Origin: RYN-111 sp963760125
GTDB taxonomy: Bacteria; Actinomycetota; Actinomycetes; Mycobacteriales; SCTD01
Direction of reading: 5' to 3'
Assembly: GCA_963760125.1 (NCBI GenBank)
Contig: CAVXBV010000012.1
Span: 62,001-126,000, forward strand
DNA: 64,000 nt
Shown here: one piece after another, positions 54,049 through 62,893 of the stretch
How the letters are laid out: each line of letters opens with the position of its first letter
How positions within the stretch are numbered: the first letter of the stretch is position 1
Translations under genes and position numbers: made by a program
Notes under the pieces: generated by a model
Databases searched by the model: none
Told to the model about the DNA's origin: nothing
The model's input: the letters and a program-made list of their open reading frames with translations, nothing else

Positions 54049-55554
54049 GTGCGCCTCACTCGTCCTCTCCTGGTCCTGTCCCTGCTTGCCGCGGGCCTCA
54101 CGCCGACGCTCGCGTCGCAGGCCGCCGCTCCGCCGCCGGCCGCGGGCGACGTCACCGTCGTCGCCGTCATCGACAGCGGCTTCTCGCCCTACCACCAAGA
54201 CTTCCTGGCCTCGAAGGTGCCGAGCGACATCACCAGCCTGCCGCTCACGAAGGCCCCGGACACCTGGGTGCCGGGCTTTCCGAAGCCGAGCGCGTTCAAG
54301 GGCTACAGCCCGCTGGCCCTCACGCTGAACGGTGCCGACGGGACCTCGATGGCGACGCTCTACGGTCAGGACAAGGCGGCCTGGGCCTCGGTGAAGCCGT
54401 CCGGCTCGGCCGGCATCGACTACCGCTGGATCCCCGGGACCAAGGTGATCGGCGCCCTGACGTTCGGCGCCGAGGCGACCGACAAGACGGTGGACCGCAC
54501 CGCGTTCAGCAAGAGTCCCACGATCTACGGCACCGGTGGCGCCGAGCACGGCATGGGGACCTCCAGCGTCGCCGTGGGGAACGTCCATGGCGCCTGTCCG
54601 TCCTGCCTGCTCGTCTTCATCCAGTACACGACCCAGGCCTCCGCGGAGCGGGCGCTCACCTGGGCGCACAACCAGCCGTGGATCGACGCCGTCAGCAACT
54701 CCTACGGCTTCTCCGCGGGCGTGGCGGTCCGCGACCGGGTCTACAACGGCACCGACGTCGTGACCGAGCGCAAGGCCGCCGACCGCGGCCAGACGACCTT
54801 CTTCTCCGCCGGTAACGGCTTGGAGAACGCTTTCACCGTCCCGAACTCCACCCTCACCTCCTCCCAGGAGGGCCCGGACTGGGTCGTCACGGTCTCCGCG
54901 ATCGACCCGAACGGCAAGGACTACACCGGCACCGGCAAGCCCGCGGACGTGGCCGGTATTGGCACGAGCTACCCCTCGGCGTACGGCTCCAGCACGGTGT
55001 CCAACGGCAACGCCTTCAGCGGGACGTCCAACGCCACGCCGCAGGTCGCCGGGACCTACGCCAACGCGCTGTGGCAGGTCCGCAAGGGGCTGCCCGGGGC
55101 GTCGCGCGTGCAGTCGGGCGGGCGCGTCGCCGGCTCGTTGACCGCGATGGCGTTGCGCCAGGCGCTGTTCCTCGCTGCCACCCCGACCGAGGGCGGCTAC
55201 ACCGACGGGCTGACGTCGCTCGCGAAGACGCCCGCCGTGGCCGACTCGCGCTTCGCTGCCGAGGGGTACGGCGCCTACCGCGGCACGCTGAACAAGCAGG
55301 GCGGCGTCGCGGACGAGGTGGCCCGCATCGTCGCCCTGGCGACCGGCAAGGCCAAGCCCACGGCGCGCCCGGCCGGGGAGTCCGCGTGGTTCGTCGTGGA
55401 CTCCTGGTGCCGGCAGCACATCTGGGGTGCGTGGAACGGTGGCGCCTGGAAGACCGGTCAGCCGGTCCCCGCAGCAGACCCGGCGTTCCCGACCCGCTCC
55501 GCGATCACGGCGGTCTGCCCCGCGCTGAGGGCTGGCCCGGCGCCGCAGTACTAG
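54049..55554 (+). CDS. Secreted subtilisin-like (S8) serine peptidase
   Basis: A 501-residue exported peptidase. The signal peptide MRLTRPLLVLSLLAAGLTPTLASQAAA is followed by the catalytic domain with no obvious long propeptide. The triad is Asp in VVAVIDSGFSPYH, His in GGAEHGMGTSSVA and Ser in FSGTSNATPQVAG. The oxyanion Asn is in DAVSNSYGF. A C-terminal 120-residue extension has two Cys (SWCRQHIWGAW; AVCPAL) that may form a disulphide. GTG start at 54049. The TAG stop shares a CTAG with the convergent M20 gene. Confidence 0.9.
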   Translation: MRLTRPLLVLSLLAAGLTPTLASQAAAPPPAAGDVTVVAVIDSGFSPYHQDFLASKVPSDITSLPLTKAPDTWVPGFPKPSAFKGYSPLALTLNGADGTSMATLYGQDKAAWASVKPSGSAGIDYRWIPGTKVIGALTFGAEATDKTVDRTAFSKSPTIYGTGGAEHGMGTSSVAVGNVHGACPSCLLVFIQYTTQASAERALTWAHNQPWIDAVSNSYGFSAGVAVRDRVYNGTDVVTERKAADRGQTTFFSAGNGLENAFTVPNSTLTSSQEGPDWVVTVSAIDPNGKDYTGTGKPADVAGIGTSYPSAYGSSTVSNGNAFSGTSNATPQVAGTYANALWQVRKGLPGASRVQSGGRVAGSLTAMALRQALFLAATPTEGGYTDGLTSLAKTPAVADSRFAAEGYGAYRGTLNKQGGVADEVARIVALATGKAKPTARPAGESAWFVVDSWCRQHIWGAWNGGAWKTGQPVPAADPAFPTRSAITAVCPALRAGPAPQY

Positions 55555-56876
55555 CTCTGGTCGAGGAAGCGGTCCAGCACGCGGGTGCCGAAGGCGAGGG
55601 CGTCCAGCGGAACGCGCTCGTCGACGCCGTGGAACATGCCGGAGAAGTCCAGGTCGGCCGGCAGCCTCAGGGGTGAGAAGCCGAAGCAGCGGATGCCCAG
55701 CCGGCTGAAGCTCTTCGCGTCGGTGCCCCCGGACAGCGTGTAGGGAACCGCGCGGGCTCCGGGGTCCTCGGCCGTGAGGGCGCTGCTCATCGCGTCGACC
55801 AGAGCACCCTCGAAGTCGGTCTCGAGCGCGATGTCGTAGTGGAGGTACTCCCGCGAGATCCCCGGTCCGAGGACGTCGTCGAGCTCCTGCTCGAAGGCGT
55901 CCTGGAAGCCGGGCAGGAACCGCCCGTCGATGTTGGCGTGGGCGTAGCCGGGGATCACGTTGTGCTTGTAGCCGGCCTCGAGCATGGTCGGGTTCGCGGT
56001 GTTGCGCAGGGTCGCGCCGACGATCCGCGCCATCGGGCCGAGCTTCGCGACCGTGGCCTCCATGTCGTCGGGGTCGAGCTCGATCTGGAAGGCCTCGCCC
56101 ACGTGGTCCAGGAAGGCCCGGACGGTCTTCGTGACGTGGATCGGGAACTCGTGGCGTCCGAGGCGTGCAACGGCTTCTGCCAGCCGGGTCACGGCGTTGT
56201 CGTCGTTGATCATGCTGCCGTGACCGGCCGTCCCCGCGGCCGTCAGGCGCATCCAGGCCATGCCCTTCTGCGCCGTCTCGATGAGGTAGAGCCGCAGGTC
56301 GTCGTTGACGCTGAGGGAGAACCCCCCGACCTCGCTGATGGCTTCGGTGCAGCCTTCGAACAGGCCGGCGTGGTTCTCGACGAGCCACTGCGCACCGAAC
56401 GCTCCACCTGCCTCCTCGTCGGCGACCAGCGCCAGGACGACGTCGCGCGGGGGCTTGCGGCCGGTCCGCATGCGGTCCCGGATCACCGCCAGGCTCATCG
56501 CGTCCATGTCGAGCATGTCGACGGCGCCTCGGCCCCAGACGCAGCCGTCGGCCACCTCGGCGGCAAACGGGTCGTAGGTCCACTCCTTGGGCTCAGCCGG
56601 GACCACGTCCAGATGGCCGTGGATGAGCAGCGCGCCGCGGCTGCGGTCCTCGCCCTCGATGCGGGTGATGACGCTGGTGCGGTTCGCTGCGGACTCCAGC
56701 ACCGTCGGCTCGAGCCCCACCTCCGCGAGCTTTGCCGCGACGTACTCCGCCGCCTCCCGTTCGCCCTTGCCCCGGCCGGTGCCGTCGTTGACGCTCTCGA
56801 AGCGGATCAGGTCGCGCAGCATCTCGACGGCGTCGTCCGCCGGGGTGACTGCGGGGGTGCGTGCGGGGGTGGACAT
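55551..56876 (-). CDS. M20-family metallopeptidase/deacylase
   Basis: A 441-residue zinc hydrolase. Metal ligands are in LLIHGHLDVVPAEPKEW (His, Asp), CVWGRGAVDMLDMD (Asp) and LALVADEEAGGAFGAQW (Glu-Glu: general base and ligand). The dimerisation domain covers about residues 190-320, and the last His is probably in SGGTDAKSFS... region. It resembles M20/M25/M40 dipeptidases and acetylornithine-type deacylases. ATG start at 56876. The promoter region for tRNA-Leu lies directly upstream on the other strand. The substrate is unknown. Confidence 0.92.
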   Translation of the reverse strand: MSTPARTPAVTPADDAVEMLRDLIRFESVNDGTGRGKGEREAAEYVAAKLAEVGLEPTVLESAANRTSVITRIEGEDRSRGALLIHGHLDVVPAEPKEWTYDPFAAEVADGCVWGRGAVDMLDMDAMSLAVIRDRMRTGRKPPRDVVLALVADEEAGGAFGAQWLVENHAGLFEGCTEAISEVGGFSLSVNDDLRLYLIETAQKGMAWMRLTAAGTAGHGSMINDDNAVTRLAEAVARLGRHEFPIHVTKTVRAFLDHVGEAFQIELDPDDMEATVAKLGPMARIVGATLRNTANPTMLEAGYKHNVIPGYAHANIDGRFLPGFQDAFEQELDDVLGPGISREYLHYDIALETDFEGALVDAMSSALTAEDPGARAVPYTLSGGTDAKSFSRLGIRCFGFSPLRLPADLDFSGMFHGVDERVPLDALAFGTRVLDRFLDQS

Positions 56877-56902
56877 CCCCGCACGCTAACCGCTCGACCC
56901 GC

Positions 56903-56908
56903 TATAGT
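56903..56908 (+). promoter_or_regulatory. Candidate -10 element for tRNA-Leu
   Basis: TATAGT, 36 bases before the tRNA gene. No strong -35 is seen at the right spacing; cgcacgct at about 56880 is the nearest candidate. The element also lies just upstream of the divergent M20 gene. Confidence 0.45.
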
Positions 56909-56943
56909 CGTCACCGCAGTTCGGGCTCGCCCGAGCTCACCCT

Positions 56944-57029
56944 GTCCGGGTGGCGGAATTGGTAGACGCGCTAGCTTGAGGTGCTAGTTCTCAGTGATGG
57001 GAATGAGGGTTCAAGTCCCTTCTCGGACA
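56944..57029 (+). tRNA. tRNA-Leu, anticodon GAG
   Basis: An 86-base class II tRNA. The acceptor stem is GTCCGGG with CTCGGAC (one G-U pair). The anticodon stem is CTAGC/GCTAG around the loop TTGAGGT, giving anticodon GAG (reads CUC and CUU). A long variable arm, TTCTCAGTGATGGGAA, and a T arm with GGGTTCAAGTCCC complete it. The CCA end is not encoded in the sequence (ACAC follows). It lies between the M20 gene and the sortase genes. Confidence 0.95.
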
Positions 57030-57068
57030 CGCATGTGACCTCGACGACACGGGCCTGAGGGCCGGCCG

Positions 57069-57719
57069 TCAGCGGGCGGGCAACCCCACGACGAGGTCGG
57101 CGTAGACGATGATGTTGTCGCGGTAGGACCGGCCGGAACGGTCGAAGTCGCCCCCGCAGGTGATGAGGCGTAGCGCGGGATGGTCCACATCGCCGTACAC
57201 CGAGGCGGTGGGGAACGCCGACTTGGCGATGCGGCTCGTCCGGGTCACGGAGAAGTCGGCCACGGTCCCGTCACGCCGGGTGACCCGGATGAGGGTCCCG
57301 CGCTTCACCTCGCGCAGTCGCGAGAAGACGCCCGGGGCACCGGCCCAGTCGACGTGGCCGACGATCACCGCCGGCCCTCGTTCCCCGGGGGTGGGTCCGT
57401 GGCGGTACCACCCGGCGGGGAACCCTTCGGTGGGGACCTCGATCGAGCCGTCCCGGGCGAGACCCAGGTCGAGGAGCCCGGAGTCGACCCCGATCGAGGG
57501 GAGCTGCACCCGCGTCGGCGCGGAGCGCGCCAGCGCACGGACCGACGCCGGCTGGACCGGTGGACCGGCGAGGGTGCTCGAAGGTCCGGCGACCGGCGTC
57601 GCCGCGAGGCCAACGGCAGCGACAGGCGGGACCAACCCGAAGGGCAGCACGCCGACGCTCAGGGTGAGCAGCAGCAGAACTGCCTCGGACCTCGCGCGGT
57701 GCGCGCCACGTCGAGACAC
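57069..57719 (-). CDS. Class F sortase
   Basis: A 216-residue membrane-anchored transpeptidase. Residues about 14-40 form the N-terminal helix, then a short Pro/Ala-rich linker. The catalytic residues are His122 (VIVGHVDW), Cys188 (LRLITCGGDFD) and Arg200 (GRSYRDNIIVYA), in the order and spacing of class F. GTG start 57719, four bases after the stop of the ice-binding gene, so the two are an operon. It should cut the sorting motif of that protein and attach it to the cell surface. Confidence 0.92.
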   Translation of the reverse strand: MSRRGAHRARSEAVLLLLTLSVGVLPFGLVPPVAAVGLAATPVAGPSSTLAGPPVQPASVRALARSAPTRVQLPSIGVDSGLLDLGLARDGSIEVPTEGFPAGWYRHGPTPGERGPAVIVGHVDWAGAPGVFSRLREVKRGTLIRVTRRDGTVADFSVTRTSRIAKSAFPTASVYGDVDHPALRLITCGGDFDRSGRSYRDNIIVYADLVVGLPAR

Positions 57720-57723
57720 GCGA

Positions 57724-58989
57724 TCAGGTCTGTCGGCGCCGCGGGAGCGTGAAGCCGAAGGCGAAAGGCACGGCGACGATGAGGAGAGCGAGCCCCAGCA
57801 GGTCCCGGTCGTGCGTGATCGGCCGGCTGCTGCCGTCCCCGGCACGGACGCCGCCCACCGGGACGACGGTGACCTGGCCCGTCCCCTGCTGCGGGACCTG
57901 CCCCGGGCCGGCTGCCGGCGGGGCCTGGGCCGCCGGCGTCACCTGTGTCGGCACGGGCTCCTCTGCCGGCGGCGAGGGGGTCGCCGAGGTGCTCGGGGTG
58001 GCCGGGACCGACGCGGAGGGCGCCGGCAGCGGCGGCCCCGGCGCGGGAGCAGCGGGGGCGCTGGCGGTCGGGCCGGCCGGAGGCAACGAGCCCGGCGCGG
58101 CCGTCGGGGTGGCTGACGCCGTGGCACCCGGGAGCGGGGGCACGGGAGGCGACACGGGCGGCGAGGAGGTCGGCGGGGCAGCCGGCGCGGTCGAGGTCGG
58201 GGTGGTCGGGGTGGTCGGTGGCGCTGACGTGGCCGGAGGCGCCGTGGGCGGAGGAGCAGTGACGAGCGAGCCGCTGCACACCGAGACCCGGTTCGAGTCG
58301 AGGGTCACCGCACCGTTGCGCGCCAGCAGGCGCCCGTTCACGGACGCGCCGGTCGTCACGGTGATGTCGGACAACGCGAGGACGGAACCGGCGAACGACG
58401 TGCCGGTGCCGACCGTTGCCGAGCTCCCGACCTGCCAGAACACGTTGCACGCGGAAGCACCGTTGACCAGCAGGACCCGACTGGCCGAGCCCGTGATGAG
58501 GGTGGAGTCGCTCTGGAAGACGAAGACCCGGTCGGTGCTGCCCTGCCCGTCGAGCGTGACGGTGCCGGTCAGTCCGAGCGTGACACCCTGGTACACCCCC
58601 CCGAAGAGGGTCTGGCCTCCGAGATCGCCGACGACAGGGGTCGCGGGCGCTTGGGAGGCCGCGGCGTTGTACGCCGTCACGAGGTCCTGCTTCGCGCCCT
58701 GGGTGACCAGGTCGCCGCCGTGGTTGGTGCCGCCGACGGTCAGCGTGGCCGCACCGGTGATGCTCGCCGTGGGAAAGCTGCCGATGTCGCCGCCCACGGT
58801 GGTGGGACCGGTGTTGGTGATGCCGGCGCCGGCGAGCACCGAGAAGCTCCCGGCGGTCGCGAGGGGTACCGCGACCGCAGCCGCCTGCGCGGGAGAGGAG
58901 ACGAACAGGCTGATCGACGCGAGGACGAGTCCGACCGACACGGCCTGGCTCGCGCGTCGCAGGATGGGGTGTGCGGGTTCGGCCCTCAA
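57724..58989 (-). CDS. Surface-anchored ice-binding-like (DUF3494) protein
   Basis: A 421-residue exported protein. The signal peptide is residues 1-37 (VSVGLVLASISLFVSSPAQA). The DUF3494 ice-binding-like beta-helix spans about 40-245 (FSVLAGAGITNTGPTTVGGDIG at the start and NVFWQVGSSATVGTGTSFAG near the end). A Pro/Ser/Thr/Ala-rich stalk of about 120 residues follows. The C-terminus has VPVGGVRAGDGSS, a possible sortase motif, then a helix (LLGLALLIVAVPFAFGF) and RRR. Start TTG 58989 follows AAAGG by nine bases. Ice or other-ligand binding is family-based inference. Confidence 0.85.
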   Translation of the reverse strand: MRAEPAHPILRRASQAVSVGLVLASISLFVSSPAQAAAVAVPLATAGSFSVLAGAGITNTGPTTVGGDIGSFPTASITGAATLTVGGTNHGGDLVTQGAKQDLVTAYNAAASQAPATPVVGDLGGQTLFGGVYQGVTLGLTGTVTLDGQGSTDRVFVFQSDSTLITGSASRVLLVNGASACNVFWQVGSSATVGTGTSFAGSVLALSDITVTTGASVNGRLLARNGAVTLDSNRVSVCSGSLVTAPPPTAPPATSAPPTTPTTPTSTAPAAPPTSSPPVSPPVPPLPGATASATPTAAPGSLPPAGPTASAPAAPAPGPPLPAPSASVPATPSTSATPSPPAEEPVPTQVTPAAQAPPAAGPGQVPQQGTGQVTVVPVGGVRAGDGSSRPITHDRDLLGLALLIVAVPFAFGFTLPRRRQT

Positions 58990-59149
58990 GCGCTGCGCCT
59001 TTGCTCAATCACGGACGCTGCGGAGAGCTGCTGTGTCCAGCGTCCGGGGCGCGAAGTCGCTGCAGCATCCCACAGCCGGCCGGATCGGCTGGCGTCTGCC
59101 ACCCGCGTTTCCCTGCTCAGTGGTCAAGGAGCCCTGCGTACCGACCTTC

Positions 59150-59227
59150 CGGCGAGCACCACGCGAGAGGGCGGTCAGCTTCCCGGACCCCGACGGGAAC
59201 GCGTTGGAGCTGTTCGTCCCCGCCTGA
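59150..59227 (+). pseudogene. Remnant of a VOC-family gene (C-terminal end only)
   Basis: A short open stretch ends ...AVSFPDPDGNALELFVPA and then TGA at 59227. This is the typical last strand of a glyoxalase/VOC protein. Upstream of it there is no matching domain, so most of the gene is missing. It overlaps the 3' end of the opposite-strand regulator by about 53 bases. It may be a relic of a recombination near the regulator. Confidence 0.45.
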
Positions 59228-62200
59228 GCCGAGCGGCCTCCCCGGTGCACCGCGTCGCGTCCAGGGGCTGCCCCGCGCGGTCGAAGTCCCGTGCGGCGCG
59301 GTCGAACAGCACCTCGGCGCCGGGGTCGTCGCCCTGGGCGAGGCTGCGGTGCGCCCGCACCTCGTGCAGCGCGGCGTCCCAGGCGGGAAGGCGCATCACG
59401 ACCTCGGCCAGCCAGGTGACGGACTTCTCGTAGGCCTCGAGCCGCGCAAGGTCCCCCGACCGTGCGGCAGCGATCGCTGCCGGGACCTCGAGCGTGATGC
59501 GGCAGCCGGGGCAGGTCTCGTACGGCCCGCGCACCGCTTGCTCGGCCTCCAGCAGCGCCGCGTGGGCCTCCGCGGGGTCACGGGCCAGCGAGATCCGCGT
59601 GCCGTAGATGCGATCGAGCAGGTGGAAGCCGACGTCGGAGCACCGCGCCACGCGGAGGGACTCGTCGAGCAGCTCACGGGCCCGCGTGTTCTCGCCCTGC
59701 AGCTGCGCCAGCTCGGCCAGGCGCTGGAGGGAGAAGGACTCCCCGGTCGCGGCGCCGATCTCGCGGTGCAGCCGAGCGCCGTCCGTCAGGTCCCGCGCGG
59801 CGCGCTCCAACTGCCCGGACAGCAGGGCCGCCTCCCCGCGCAAGGTCGTGGCGAAGGCCACTCCTCGGGCCGCCCCCAGCCGGTCCGCCTCGGCCACGAA
59901 GGCGTCGGCGTAGGCGATGACCTCGTCGTACGGCCGGTTCCCGTACAGCAGGCGCTGGGTGATGCAGAGCTGGCCGTCGAAGACCGTGACCGCCAGGCGC
60001 GGGAGGGCGCTGGTGTCGTGCAGGTCGCGCAGCAGGCTGTCCCGCAGGTCACCCCGCGCGTGGGCCACGGCGGCCTGCGCCCAGGCGGCGACGACCACAG
60101 CGCCTCGATCGCCGGCGCGCAGGGAGCGCTCCCTGCCGGCGGCGGACAGTCGCGTCCCCTCCTCGGGACCGACAGCGCCGAGCAGCGCCGCGCCGCTGAG
60201 GGTCAGGGCGTGCGCGAGCTGGGAGTCCATCGAGACAGGCGCCGCGCCCGCGATGGTGGCCAGGGCGCCGACCGGGTCGCCCATCTTGATCTGCGCCAGG
60301 GCTTGCAGGGGTTGCAGCTCGACGGCCTCCGCCGTGGACGCCGTCGCCATCGCCGCGTCGTACGCCGCGAGCGCGCGCGGGTCCCCCAGGGCGTCAAGGG
60401 CAGCGGCGCGCAGCTGGCGGGCGCCCGCGTGGCTGGGGTCGCAGGCGAGGGCCCGGTCCGCGGAGGCCAGCGCGTCCGCGAACCCTCCGACCCGGACAGC
60501 GTCGGATGACGCGAGCGAAAAGGACCGCGCGGCCTCAGCGGGTCGTCGCCCGAGGGTCCAGTGCACGGCGACGCGTCCCGGCCGTGCCCCGGCCGCCTCG
60601 AGCCGACGGGCCGCCTCACGGTGCGCTGCCGCCCGGTGGTGCGGGGGTACCTGGCCGGCGAGCAGCGTGCGGACCAGCTCGTGGCGGAAGCGGTACCCGG
60701 TCTCCTCGACCACCAGCACGCCAGCCTCGAGGCCGCGGTCCAGCAGGAGGTCGGTCTCGTGCTCGGCGGTACCGGTCAGGGCCTGGACGTCGTCCAGGTC
60801 CAGAACGCCCTCCCCCAGCGCCAGGCGCCGCAGCAGCGCCACGTCGTGCGACGCGAGATCCAGCAGCCTGGCTGCAAGGGCGTCGCTGACGGCGTCGTCG
60901 CTGCCTACGGTCCCGGCGGAGCCGGCCAGCTCCACGAGGAACAGCGGCACACCGTCGGCGCGGGCGACCACCGCGCCGAGCTGCTTCTCGGTCAGGTCGG
61001 CTGCGGTCGTCCGCGCCACGTCGGCGGCGCTCGTGGCGTTGAGCGGCCCGAGCTCGAGCACGACCGGCGGCTGGAACCGCGCGGCTCGGCTCAGGGCGCG
61101 TTGCACCGCGAGAGGGGGGGACGGGGTGCGGTGCGCGAGCACGACGACCAGTCGCCCTGCGGGCAGATCGCCGAGTAGGGCCAGCACGTCCAGCGTTGCC
61201 TCGTCGCAGCGCTCCAGGTCATCGACGAGGAGCAGCACCCCTCGGCGTGCTCCGGCCACCTCGATGAGGCGTTGCACCGCGCCGACGAGCTGGTGCCGGG
61301 TGACCGGCAGCTCCAAGGTGGGCAGCGCGCCCGGAATCGGGACGACCCGGTTCAGCACGGCCAGGGTCCTTTCGTCGAGCGACCTCAGGAGCCCGGCCCG
61401 CCCGTGCAGCAGGGTGGCCAGGAGGGCCCCGAGCGTGGCACCGGCGTCGTGCGGGTCCTCGGCAGTCGTGGCGGCGGTGACCCAGCCCCGCTCGGCGGCC
61501 CGTGCCGCGAGCTCGCGCAGCAGGCTGGTCTTGCCGATGCCCGCGATGCCGCGGACCACGACCAGGTCGGACCTGGTCGACGGGCTGGTCAGCGCCTCGT
61601 CGAACCGCGCCAGCTCCACGTCTCGGCCGACCGGTGGGTGCCGGACCGGCCGGAGCACGGCGCGGCAGGCGGCGTGCGCCTGTTCCACCCGCGGCGACGG
61701 AGGGACGCCCAGCTCGCGCAGGGCGGTGCTCAGCCGCCCGTGATGGGCCAGCGCGCGGTGCGGGCGCCCGTCAGCCAGGGCGGCCTGCATGAGGGCCAGA
61801 CACGCCGGTTCGTCGGTGGGGTCGACCTCGGCCAGGAGGTCCCAGCGGGCCGCCAGCCGCAGCAGGTCGACGTAGCGCGCCGCGACCGTCGCGCGGACCG
61901 GTTCGGCCCACGCCTCGTAGCGGGCTGCAGGAAGCGGAGCTCCCCGGTAGGTCTCGACGGCACGGGCGGCGAGGGCCGGATCACCCGCGTCCAGGGCGAT
62001 CTGGGCATCAGCCAGGAACTCCGTGCGGTCGTCGCGGATCACGGCATCGGGGTACAGCAGCACCTGCTGCTGGTGCAGGACCACGGCGCGGTCGTCCCCC
62101 AGCGCCCGCCGGGCGTGATGGGCCGCCTTGCGGAGGTTGGCTCCGCCAGCGTCTGCGGGCAGCGCAGGCCAGAGCGCGTCGATGGCCTCGTCGCGGAGCA

Positions 62201-62339
62201 ACCGGTGACCGGGCGAGACGGCGAGCAGCTGGACCAGCTCGGCCGAGCGGCGCGTCGGCCAGTCGGGGACCGCGCTCGCGCCGTTGACGCGGACGTCGAA
62301 CTCCCCCAGCACCCGCAGTTCCACCTCAGTGCGTGCCAC
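59175..62339 (-). CDS. Large transcriptional regulator: winged helix, BTAD, ATPase, TPR
   Basis: A 1054-residue SARP/BTAD-type activator. Residues 1-95 form an OmpR-like DNA-binding domain (ELRVLGEFDVRVNG, LWPALPADAGGANLRKAAHHARRAL). The BTAD region is about 100-250. The NTPase has Walker A VVRGIAGIGKTSLLREL and Walker B GVLLLVDDLERCDEATLDVL. The C-terminal 450 residues are helical TPR-like repeats. GTG start at 62339 is the first that gives the family N-terminus. There is no C-terminal LuxR helix-turn-helix. It is divergent from the globin gene across a 128-base gap, which it may control. Confidence 0.88.
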   Translation of the reverse strand: MARTEVELRVLGEFDVRVNGASAVPDWPTRRSAELVQLLAVSPGHRLLRDEAIDALWPALPADAGGANLRKAAHHARRALGDDRAVVLHQQQVLLYPDAVIRDDRTEFLADAQIALDAGDPALAARAVETYRGAPLPAARYEAWAEPVRATVAARYVDLLRLAARWDLLAEVDPTDEPACLALMQAALADGRPHRALAHHGRLSTALRELGVPPSPRVEQAHAACRAVLRPVRHPPVGRDVELARFDEALTSPSTRSDLVVVRGIAGIGKTSLLRELAARAAERGWVTAATTAEDPHDAGATLGALLATLLHGRAGLLRSLDERTLAVLNRVVPIPGALPTLELPVTRHQLVGAVQRLIEVAGARRGVLLLVDDLERCDEATLDVLALLGDLPAGRLVVVLAHRTPSPPLAVQRALSRAARFQPPVVLELGPLNATSAADVARTTAADLTEKQLGAVVARADGVPLFLVELAGSAGTVGSDDAVSDALAARLLDLASHDVALLRRLALGEGVLDLDDVQALTGTAEHETDLLLDRGLEAGVLVVEETGYRFRHELVRTLLAGQVPPHHRAAAHREAARRLEAAGARPGRVAVHWTLGRRPAEAARSFSLASSDAVRVGGFADALASADRALACDPSHAGARQLRAAALDALGDPRALAAYDAAMATASTAEAVELQPLQALAQIKMGDPVGALATIAGAAPVSMDSQLAHALTLSGAALLGAVGPEEGTRLSAAGRERSLRAGDRGAVVVAAWAQAAVAHARGDLRDSLLRDLHDTSALPRLAVTVFDGQLCITQRLLYGNRPYDEVIAYADAFVAEADRLGAARGVAFATTLRGEAALLSGQLERAARDLTDGARLHREIGAATGESFSLQRLAELAQLQGENTRARELLDESLRVARCSDVGFHLLDRIYGTRISLARDPAEAHAALLEAEQAVRGPYETCPGCRITLEVPAAIAAARSGDLARLEAYEKSVTWLAEVVMRLPAWDAALHEVRAHRSLAQGDDPGAEVLFDRAARDFDRAGQPLDATRCTGEAARLRRGRTAPTRSRRGPGS

Positions 62340-62467
62340 GAGCGGACCGTACCGCCGCCCGGTGCGCACATCCGCCTGCCTGAGCGGGGCAACGGGCCGG
62401 GAACGTCTTGGGAACGGCGCCGGGGCCAGCCTTGCCCCCTCGTTCACATCCCGACCAGGAGGCTCAC

Positions 62468-62854
62468 ATGACCACCACCACGACGCCCACCACCGCACCG
62501 CTGTACGAGCGCATCGGAGGTCACGAGGGGCTCGAGCGCATCGTCCCGACGGTGATCGCCCTGCACCTCGAGAACCCGATCGTGGGCGAGCGCTTCCGCA
62601 ACGCCAAGAAGGCCGTCCCCGAGCTCGAGCGCCTCGCCATCGAGTTCTTCGCGACGGGCCTGAGTGGAGAGCCGTCCTACGACGGGCTCTCCATGGCGCA
62701 GGCCCATGCCGGCATGGGGATCAGCGCCGAGGACTACCTCGCGGTGCTCGACGACATCCTGGCGGCCCTGAAGCAGCACGACGTGGGTCAGCAGGAGTGC
62801 GCCGAGCTGCTGGCGATCGCCTACAGCCTGAAGGACGACATCATCGGCCGCTGA
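62468..62854 (+). CDS. Group 1 truncated haemoglobin
   Basis: A 128-residue trHbN-type haem protein. The first helices read APLYERIGGHEGLERIVPTVIALH. The F-helix His is in LSMAQAHAGMGISAEDY. The last helix is CAELLAIAYSLKDDIIG. Such globins bind O2 and NO and often detoxify NO. ATG 62468 has a strong accaggagg site. The regulator gene is divergent, and the FAD enzyme on the other strand ends 40 bases later. An NO or redox response is possible. Confidence 0.93.
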   Translation: MTTTTTPTTAPLYERIGGHEGLERIVPTVIALHLENPIVGERFRNAKKAVPELERLAIEFFATGLSGEPSYDGLSMAQAHAGMGISAEDYLAVLDDILAALKQHDVGQQECAELLAIAYSLKDDIIGR

Positions 62855-62893
62855 TCTGCGCTGGCCGGGCGCCTGGCCCGCCCGGCATCGTGG

